In this document: positions 1 through 8,400 of the stretch, piece by piece
How the letters are laid out: each line of letters starts with the position of its first letter
How positions within the stretch are numbered: position 1 is the first letter of the stretch
Assembly: GCF_003148385.1 (NCBI RefSeq)
Contig: NZ_CP029463.1
Location: forward strand, 1-64,000
Length of the DNA stretch: 64,000 nt
Direction: 5' to 3'
Origin: Flavobacterium sediminis
GTDB taxonomy: Bacteria > Bacteroidota > Bacteroidia > Flavobacteriales > Flavobacteriaceae
Made by a program: the position numbers and the translations under genes
Notes under the pieces: model-generated
The model's database searches: none
Told to the model about the DNA's origin: nothing
What the model saw: only the letters and a program-made list of their open reading frames with translations

Positions 1-613
1 CTGTTGGCCCGTATTCAATTAAATTATGTGTAACATTTAATACTGTTGATCCGATATTGTAATATCTATCGGCTTCAAACGTTAATTTGAGATATGTTGA
101 GTTTAAAGTATTACTAAAACTACTGATAACATTTCCATTAACATCTTTATAAATTATACTCTCAATATAAATTTCTGCTTTATGGGTATTGGGCAGTTTA
201 ACTTTTGCATAATCGTTGTACTGAATATCATCTGATACATTATTATGAACGATCGTTAACTCTTGATTGTCCTCAACAAAAGAAGTTCCATCTAAATTAT
301 ATCGGGTTATATCTAATGTAAGTTCACAAGAATAAACAGAAGCAAATTTCACTGAATTTGCCGTATCATCCTGAAAACCAAAATGAACATAAGTTGCAGG
401 ATCCTTGTAAGCATATCCCAAATCTGCCGGCGAGGTAGAAGTGTAATTTTGCTCAAGATCATTGAATTTATCATCCTCAACTGACAAAGTTGCCGCTTGC
501 TGCAAGGAACTTTCTGTCAAAATAGTCGATTCAATATAGACTTTCTCTTGACCGAAAGAGAAAAAACCAGTTAGTAAAAAAAGTACCGTTAAAACTGAAA
601 ATATTTTTTTCAT
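1..613 (-). CDS. secreted protein, N-terminal part (cut by window edge)
   Basis: An open frame on the minus strand starts at an ATG at 613 and stays open to base 1, so at least 204 residues are present and the C-terminus lies outside the window. It opens with a typical signal peptide (MKKIFSVLTVLFLLTGFFSFGQ) and continues as a beta-rich, Asp/Asn/Thr-rich extracellular sequence with no catalytic motif that I recognise. It is the last visible gene of the operon that reads leftward from about 12.3 kb. In related genomes the SpvB-like and LRR/YD proteins upstream are often followed by a large RHS-repeat protein, so this could be the start of one; that is inference from position only. Confidence 0.75.
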   Translation of the reverse strand, partial: MKKIFSVLTVLFLLTGFFSFGQEKVYIESTILTESSLQQAATLSVEDDKFNDLEQNYTSTSPADLGYAYKDPATYVHFGFQDDTANSVKFASVYSCELTLDITRYNLDGTSFVEDNQELTIVHNNVSDDIQYNDYAKVKLPNTHKAEIYIESIIYKDVNGNVISSFSNTLNSTYLKLTFEADRYYNIGSTVLNVTHNLIEYGPT

Positions 614-631
614 CCTATTGAAAGTTATGTC

Positions 632-1339
632 TTATTTAATTGTAATTTCTCTTTGATCTTCTAAATAGTATTCCTTATACTTCTCTGTAACTATGATATT
701 ATCTTTAGTGACAGCAATGTATTTTTTAACATCAAATAAATCGTTAGGAACAGAATTCCTTGAAAAATCAGAATATATTATCTCTAAAACAGGTAAACTG
801 ATATCTTGCTTCCTATAATCACTTGAAAAGTCTATTCCTGTATTGTAATAAAATAGCTGCTTTTTTATAAAATACCTTTTATCAATCCAAATAACCATTT
901 TTGAATACGGTAGTCCTGAAAACTGATTGGGCTCTAAAGTCAATTCCCAAGAATCTCCTTTTTTATAAAATGTTTTCACTTTACAGAACTGCTCGAGACT
1001 CTTCATATCTATCTCACCTGTAATTATAGGTTGAGAGGAAGTCAAAGTCATTAATTTATCTGGATGAATTACTTTCAAACAAAAATTATTATTCCAAATA
1101 AATTCAACTTCATCAATCTTCTGGTAGATCTCGTTCTTTTCATTCTTCTTAAAAATTCCACTATAACTCTCTGTGATTTTTTTGGAATCTTTGTTCTTGT
1201 ACAAATTATATTTTACACTATAATTGAGCGGTAATGCTTTCGTATACTCTTTATTAACATTATTCAAGACTTCCTGAACGGTTTGAGCAACAAAAAGTTG
1301 GGAAAACAGAACTATTACTATTAAAAAAAACTTCTTCAT
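632..1339 (-). CDS. small secreted protein, LolA-like fold possible
   Basis: 235 residues with an N-terminal signal peptide ending near VAQ at residue 19. The remainder has the spacing of an outer-membrane lipoprotein-sorting-protein type (LolA-like) half barrel: an early helix (QEVLNNVNKEY), alternating strands, and a late WIDKRYFIKKQLFY strand resembling the 'D..tg.pvk' strand in that superfamily. No lipobox is visible, so it is predicted periplasmic or secreted. It starts 4 bases after the stop of the LRR/vWA gene and is followed 18 bases later by the next secreted gene, so all three are likely co-transcribed. The fold call is weak; the secreted nature is well supported. Confidence 0.7.
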   Translation of the reverse strand: MKKFFLIVIVLFSQLFVAQTVQEVLNNVNKEYTKALPLNYSVKYNLYKNKDSKKITESYSGIFKKNEKNEIYQKIDEVEFIWNNNFCLKVIHPDKLMTLTSSQPIITGEIDMKSLEQFCKVKTFYKKGDSWELTLEPNQFSGLPYSKMVIWIDKRYFIKKQLFYYNTGIDFSSDYRKQDISLPVLEIIYSDFSRNSVPNDLFDVKKYIAVTKDNIIVTEKYKEYYLEDQREITIK

Positions 1340-1343
1340 TATT

Positions 1344-4300
1344 TTACTCCTCTTTAAATATGAAATTACCTGATCGGGTTTCCTGTATTGTTTTAACTCC
1401 TCTTGAGGTTTCTTTCTTAACCCTTATTAAACCTCCTTCATTATCGTATTCATAAAAGGTAGAATAATTATTCTCATCTAGTTCCGACATTAAGCGGAAA
1501 GTTTCCGGATCGTATACAAAAGATTTCATACTTCCGTCCTTAGGATGTATTCTAATATCATCAAAATAAATCGGTAAGGGAGTAACTTGGCTTTTGTTCA
1601 CCAATTCGATATCTATATAGGCAGCACCTTGTGGTACTGTAAATTCTTTAAAAATTCTTTGCCATCCATCAATTATATCTCCACTTGTTCCGCAAACTGT
1701 AAGTGAGCCGGAAATCGGATAATCATTTTCATCTCTAAAACTGATTTGTATCTCAGCATTTGAATAAGTAGGAACCTGAATTCTTTGTTCTTCTTTAACC
1801 CAGGCACTGATTATATACTTTTGACCTATATCCAATTTAAAATTGATACAATTATTACACACCTCTAACGGAATTGGGTCACCACAAGTTGCCGGAGAAA
1901 CTTCATCAACTAACCCATTAGATAAATAATTTATTTCGTCAGTAAAAAAACGGAAATCCTCTGCTCCATAATAGTCTACCATTTCGTAAACTCCTCCCGC
2001 AGTTACAGGTCTATATATAAATTTATATTTGTCATTAACCGGAAAATCTGTACCAGTATACTCCATTAAATACTTCAGAGATGTTCGAAGATTAGATGCA
2101 ACTCTTGAGGTCAAGGAAACAGATGCAACCAATTCAGAATTATAATTCGGATCCTCATTATGAGCCAAGCTCGACTTACTATAAGGATTAGTATCTGTAT
2201 CTACATAGAAACCTTCATTCAATCCTATTACATACAAGTGAGGAATGGGATCATTAGTGTTATTTGTTCCTCCCAAATTATTATTAAACATTCGTACTGT
2301 TTCTTTAAGTTCAACAGCATTATCTGTTTCACAACCATCCGTAATGAGGATCACTAATTCAGCATCTGTCGCAAGTGCCACATCTAAACCGCTTTTCCAA
2401 TAATCTGAACTCGGAGATATACCCGGGCTCGTATAATCTCTGCCTCTGTAATTAAGTAACCAATCATTAAATAAATTAATGTTAGGGTTCGCCCCTTGTC
2501 CTGTTACTTTAACATTCAACAATTGATCATCATCTGTTCTATCAAAAGTATCAGAATCAGATAATCCTATTAAAGATACATATATATTAGCCCCTAAACC
2601 ATCATTATCAGCTGCTTGCTTTTCAATAAAACTCTTAATCTGCTTTCTGATTTTAAATGCTTCTCTGTCATCAATTGAACCGGATTCATCTACCACAATA
2701 GCTATATGATGTTTACAAAATAGTTCATCCGGACAAAACTCAATGTGTTTTATAATACCATTTTTAATTAAAAAATTATCATAAGCATAAGCATCTATTA
2801 TTATTTCTTGCTCTGGATCGGAATAATTAGACAAATCAAATTGAAAATTATTTCCATTAATTCCATAAAAATTACCTCCTCCTATACTTATATCCAACAA
2901 ATGATCAATAGAAAAAGAAAATGAAATACTCGTCAACTGATTATAGCTATTATATGTTGACACAAAATTATAAATCGCTACCGGATCCATATCTGTAACA
3001 TAAGGCGCTAAAGCTATTAATTCCAAAGGAGTTGAACCTTCAATATCCTGATCTGAATCACCGGCTAATTTTCTTTGTATCAAATGACTTAATAGATTTA
3101 CTAATAACTTATTTATAGTTGTGGAATGAGGATTTGTTACAGCACAATTTATAAGTGCATCCGGACAAAAATTTATATTACGAATATAAAATTTAGCCGC
3201 ATCATTTCCTGAACTACTCCATCCCCCTACATAGTCCAAAAAAGTATCAGAATCAATATATGTTGAAGTGTCTAAATTATCTAAAATACCTCCCATTGAA
3301 CCACTCTGTACCCAAACATCATAATTAGGAGAAGAAGTTGTATTTGTAAAAGAAAACTGAAAAATCCCTAAGTTACTGTCGTAATTAAAATTATATATAC
3401 CTGGATTATTTATAGTAATATAAGGTGCAAGGTTCTGCAAATATACAGAGTTATAAGAACTATCGATAGTACCACCTCCTTGAAGTATTGAGGTCATATC
3501 ATTTATTAAAGATAAAAATAGTTCTACTACGTCATCTGTGTAAGGATTTGTAGCGGTACAACTTACTAATTGATCTGGACAAAATTCAAGATGCTTTACA
3601 ATACTTCTCTTTATATCAAAAATGTTATATGTATAGGCTATATTTTGCAATTCCTCATCCGCATTAATATAACCCGATAAATCAAACTGAAAATTTCCTG
3701 AATTTAAATTATTGAGACTATTAAAATCCTCACTATCGATTAAGACATCATAACCTGAATGCGGAGAAAATGAAAACTGAATAGCATCTACATTTCCATT
3801 AGCATAAACACTAGAGGTAAAATTATAGATTGCAACTGGATCCGGATCTGTAACATAAGGCGCTAAAGCCATTAATTCAGGTGGAGTTGAACCTTCAATA
3901 TCCATATCTGAATCACCGGCTAATTTTCTTTGAATTAAATGAGTTAACAGATCTACTAATAACTCATTTACAGTTGCAGAATTAGGATTGGTCTCGGTAC
4001 AAGAAGCTGCAGAAGCTGTAACCGTTAAATTAATTTGCTCCCTTTCTAAAACAATATCCTTAAATAAAACACCCGGCTTTGTAATAGTTGGATGATCTGA
4101 TAAACAATAATAACTACCACTATCTGTTAAACTAACAGGATTAATAGTATACTGTCTTGTTGTTGCACCAGCTATAGCAACTCCATTCGGATATACTCCC
4201 TTATACCATTGGTATTGTTCATTAGCAGAATAATTTCCATCTTCGTGCATCGTCATAGTATAAGAAGTTCCTTCTGATACTACATCATTTCTTACAGCAT

Positions 4301-5396
4301 CTACTTTTGCCTGATTGTCGTATCTGAAATGAGTTAAATTAGTTTCATAATCATTAAATGTCGGTTCTATATCTTTGAACGTAAATTTATTATAATCAAT
4401 AAAAAAACTACCTTGATTTATCTGTGGATGAATAACAATATTAATCGCGGGAACCTCTCCTTCAAAATTATTATGAGTAGCACTAATAAAATATAAATTA
4501 GTTAACTGAGATAATTCAACCGGAAGTGTTCCTGTAAAATTATTATTATCTAATGCTAAAGCAGTTAAATTAGTCAATTGCCCTATTTCTGTTGGAATAC
4601 TTCCACTAAAATGATTAGAAGCTAAGCTAATAAATTGTAAAGATTGTATTTGCATTAATTCAACGGGAATAGTACCGGATAAATTATTGACAGAAAGAGT
4701 TAAGTCTCTTAAATTAGTTAATAAGTTAATATTACTTGGTATTCCTCCGGACAAATCGTTAAAAGATAGATTTAGATGTTCCAAAGCATTTAATGAGAAA
4801 ATATTAGAAATAGGACCGGAAAGGTTAACATTCCTTAACTCTAAATGTTTTAAATTTGATAGACTATTAAGCCAGCTTGGCATGGTTGTACTATCATAAT
4901 CATCAAACAAATTAAGCGTTTCAAGATTAACTAAATTTGATAAATTCGGAAATGGTCCACTAAAATCACAATTTATCAAATCTAAATATTTTAGACTAGT
5001 CTTATTTGTGATCCATGTAGGAAATAACAAGTTGGAATCGGTTAGATCACTGTTTTTCAAGTCCAGATACTCGAGGTTTACCAAATCAGACAAATCAGTA
5101 ATGTCACCTATTAAGTTATTCTGAACTAAACTTAAAGAAGTAACATGTCCATTCAAAACAGTAACCCCATACCACCCCGTTCCTGTAGATGAATTCCATG
5201 ATGTTACATCTGCTAAAGGATCATTAACAGGCCAAGCTCCATTCTGATTAATTGTATTTGTCCAATTATCACCATTAGTAGAATTGTAAAAAGCAATAAG
5301 CGCATCTTTCTCACTTTGCGGAACCTGAGCAAACAAACTATTTGTTACTAACAAACAAAATATAGAAAGTATAAAATTCGTTTTAATTTTTTTCAT
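1344..5396 (-). CDS. secreted LRR / Ig-like / triplicated module / von Willebrand A / YD-repeat protein
   Basis: 1350 residues, mosaic architecture. Signal peptide 1-24; plant-type LRR cap with DALIAFYNSTNGDNW just after it, then leucine-rich repeats to about residue 330; an Ig-like segment about 370-455; three tandem modules starting with the motif C-x-x-TNP at residues 466, 613 and 751; a von Willebrand A domain from about 894 with MIDAS residues DESGS at 903-907 and a later ITDGCETD loop; a jelly-roll-like segment (SAWVKEE, then YFDDIRIHP); and a final ~60-residue YD-type repeat (VYDPETFRL, YEYDNEGGL). It is a cell-surface or secreted adhesion-type protein by domain content. It lies 14 bases downstream of the SpvB/RHS-like gene and probably works with it. 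The YD tail normally belongs to RHS proteins. Confidence 0.85.
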   Translation of the reverse strand: MKKIKTNFILSIFCLLVTNSLFAQVPQSEKDALIAFYNSTNGDNWTNTINQNGAWPVNDPLADVTSWNSSTGTGWYGVTVLNGHVTSLSLVQNNLIGDITDLSDLVNLEYLDLKNSDLTDSNLLFPTWITNKTSLKYLDLINCDFSGPFPNLSNLVNLETLNLFDDYDSTTMPSWLNSLSNLKHLELRNVNLSGPISNIFSLNALEHLNLSFNDLSGGIPSNINLLTNLRDLTLSVNNLSGTIPVELMQIQSLQFISLASNHFSGSIPTEIGQLTNLTALALDNNNFTGTLPVELSQLTNLYFISATHNNFEGEVPAINIVIHPQINQGSFFIDYNKFTFKDIEPTFNDYETNLTHFRYDNQAKVDAVRNDVVSEGTSYTMTMHEDGNYSANEQYQWYKGVYPNGVAIAGATTRQYTINPVSLTDSGSYYCLSDHPTITKPGVLFKDIVLEREQINLTVTASAASCTETNPNSATVNELLVDLLTHLIQRKLAGDSDMDIEGSTPPELMALAPYVTDPDPVAIYNFTSSVYANGNVDAIQFSFSPHSGYDVLIDSEDFNSLNNLNSGNFQFDLSGYINADEELQNIAYTYNIFDIKRSIVKHLEFCPDQLVSCTATNPYTDDVVELFLSLINDMTSILQGGGTIDSSYNSVYLQNLAPYITINNPGIYNFNYDSNLGIFQFSFTNTTSSPNYDVWVQSGSMGGILDNLDTSTYIDSDTFLDYVGGWSSSGNDAAKFYIRNINFCPDALINCAVTNPHSTTINKLLVNLLSHLIQRKLAGDSDQDIEGSTPLELIALAPYVTDMDPVAIYNFVSTYNSYNQLTSISFSFSIDHLLDISIGGGNFYGINGNNFQFDLSNYSDPEQEIIIDAYAYDNFLIKNGIIKHIEFCPDELFCKHHIAIVVDESGSIDDREAFKIRKQIKSFIEKQAADNDGLGANIYVSLIGLSDSDTFDRTDDDQLLNVKVTGQGANPNINLFNDWLLNYRGRDYTSPGISPSSDYWKSGLDVALATDAELVILITDGCETDNAVELKETVRMFNNNLGGTNNTNDPIPHLYVIGLNEGFYVDTDTNPYSKSSLAHNEDPNYNSELVASVSLTSRVASNLRTSLKYLMEYTGTDFPVNDKYKFIYRPVTAGGVYEMVDYYGAEDFRFFTDEINYLSNGLVDEVSPATCGDPIPLEVCNNCINFKLDIGQKYIISAWVKEEQRIQVPTYSNAEIQISFRDENDYPISGSLTVCGTSGDIIDGWQRIFKEFTVPQGAAYIDIELVNKSQVTPLPIYFDDIRIHPKDGSMKSFVYDPETFRLMSELDENNYSTFYEYDNEGGLIRVKKETSRGVKTIQETRSGNFIFKEE

Positions 5397-5410
5397 CTGT
5401 TCTTAGCTTA

Positions 5411-8400
5411 TTATTTAATAGTTGTTGTTCGTACTGCTTTTCTCTGTTTATTTGAAGTTGAAGAAGCATCATCACATGTAATAATCTTTTTTCTTAATAA
5501 AGCTTTTCTTCCTTCAACATCAGACGAAGGCGCAATTCTAAGACTTCTTCTACCGGTATGCGAATGACTTTCTGAAACTTCTATATTGTGTAACTCCAAA
5601 CTTCCTTCGAAATTAAAATGCGAAAGAGAATCACAGGTTGAAAAATCGTAGTCTTCAAATCCGTCATAGCCTAATTCAGTATACTTCGTATTGGAAGCTA
5701 CTGCTAACGGGAATCTATAATTGTAACCATATAACGCTGATGAATATCGATTCAAAGCATCTCTATTTTCCACTTCTTGTCCATAAGGATTGTACTGAGT
5801 GACTTCTGAAGCAAAGGTCCAACGAGCCAGATCGGCTTCATTTCTTACCCATTCACGATTGGCATCCAAAATATAAAAAGGAGAAAAATCATTATAAAAA
5901 CCGGAAACCCTAGGCGTAACATGCTCAGAATGATATCTTCCTGTAAGGAAGGCATACGATTTTTTAGCTCTCCAATTTCCTAAAATATTATATACATAAG
6001 GGTTGTATGAATTTTCATAAATTGCATCAATATCAACAGATACATCATTATAATCAATCAAAGGAAAATCAATAGTCAATGCTCCGTTTGCTATTTCTAT
6101 TTTAGGCAAATTACATTCACATTGTCCCGGCCATAAATCAGAATATTCTATCGCTGCCGTATTAACAATCCTATAATCATCCCAACTGTCCGTTTCAAAC
6201 AAGTTTTGCTCTAAAAGTCCTTGTCCGTTAACAAGTACCGGTAAAGGATTGTGCATAGAAGTTACTGAGGCCATACTAGCCGTTTGTAAATTTCTATAGC
6301 CTGAACGAACTACTTTTATCCTTCCGTTTGTTACTTTGTATTGATCTACCCGAAGACCGTCTTTATCTATTAAAAGAATTTCTCCATTCGAATTAACTTC
6401 ATAGACCCAAGCTTTAAAAGGTCGTGGATAATCTCCATATACCGGGGTAGAAAAACCATTGTCATCATTTTGTGTCACCCATAACTCATCTCCGGGTATC
6501 AGATAATTACTTGCATTTACCGTACTAGTACCGTTATTTACAAATGTGTAATATTCTCCATTCCCGGTTAACTCTATTCCCCATTGTAAATCCAAGTTTT
6601 TGGCTGCTTGCCCCATACTGTTGTAATTCTTTGCCCAGTAAGCAGGGTAATTGAAACTATAATATTTGTCATCATATTCATTAACAGTTTCTGTAAGCAA
6701 TACCTGTCCTGTTTCTGCATCCCAAGCTAAATTATTAGTCGAAACAACCGAACCGGCATCATAAGCAACTGTTTCTCTTAAAATACCTGTTGAATGAATT
6801 GATTTTGTTGTTATTGCAGTCTTCAATAACTCTTCATGCCTTGAATAACTCGGTAATGGTATCGGAACAACAAGGTATATAATCGGTAAAGGTATCCCCT
6901 CAGTATTAAATCGAATAGCTGTTGTCTCCGATACTGATTTATTTTCTCTGAAATCATTAATTACATCGTAATCTACTCCGACTACATTATTTGATACATT
7001 ACCATTTCTATCAATAGTTACTACTTCATTGTTTAACAAACCATTTTCTTTAATACTCGTTGTTGTATTATCATAATAATTATAATCTACTCCGGATATA
7101 AAACCTGTTTGTCCTTCGGCATATACTCTTTGACTTTTCATTTTTCCATCCATATCGTTTGTATGAATTGAAAAACCTTGAGACATCGTTAAATGTTGCT
7201 TATCATTTATTCGGATCAAACTTGCTAAAGGCGACTTATCATAATGGAAAGAAATAGGTGTATAATCCACTATTGTCGGATATTGGAAAGACGTATAGAA
7301 TTCGGTAACCACTTTACCCGTAGCATGTTTTTTAACCATTAACGTTTTTGTTTCGTTATTCTCCGTTACCGTTTTCTCTCTAGGCAAATTCCTTACTTCT
7401 ACTCTACTATATGTAATCTTAGGATTGGGAAAGAAAGATTCTCCAAAAGGTTCTTCCACATAATTTTGTTCGTCAGGACCTAATAATAAACCTGGATTTC
7501 CTTTGTCATAGAAAGGTTTTACAAATGGATTTTCTTTACAACCTAAAGGTTCATACGTAGCGACACCAGAAGTCCCTTTGTTCTCTGTAACATAAGAATA
7601 TTGTTGCCCATAGAACTGAGCATAAACCGGATCATTTGTATTTCCTGTCATTACATCCCACTCATCATGTAGCTGAACTTCTTTTACCCTGCTACCGCCA
7701 CCTACTTTTCTACGGTCTGGTTGCATTAATCGAATCCATGATTTATTCGGTATAAATCTACTGGCTATCTTTTTATCTTCTAATCGTCCATTGGGACTCT
7801 GAAAGATCTGACGTATAGAAGGCACTGTTGCAATCAATTCCATAACTATACTTTTCAAATCATTTGTATCTTCCTCATTGGTAATACCATACACTAGCTT
7901 ATTCAGATAAGATCGCCCGAAATACCATCCCGCTTTTGAAATAGGATTTACTTGTTTATTACTATTTAGACCATCTCCTTTATTAACCGTTTGAATCTTA
8001 ATAGCTGCCAGATTTTGACCGGTTCCGTTTAGTTGACCTACAAGAGGCATTTCATTAGCAAGTTTTAAATATCCTGTAACATAATCATATTTATCTGTTG
8101 TACTTGCTCCCGGTAAAGGGTTAGGATCAAACATATTCAGTAAAAATCTGAAATAAACCGGTTCGTCTATTAAATCCCCAAGATACTTAGCTTTGAATTC
8201 AGATGCAGTCACTCCGTCGGGGATATTAACATACAGGTATTTGTAATCAGTATTAAACAAATTATTAGAAATAGAACTGCTATTAAATTGTCCGTTCCCA
8301 ATCCCCATTACTTTAAACATCTGCATTACCTCTTTATTCTGAACATAAGCGTAATCATCTGATTCATAATTAACCTCAATTGTTCCTCCGGAAGGTAACT

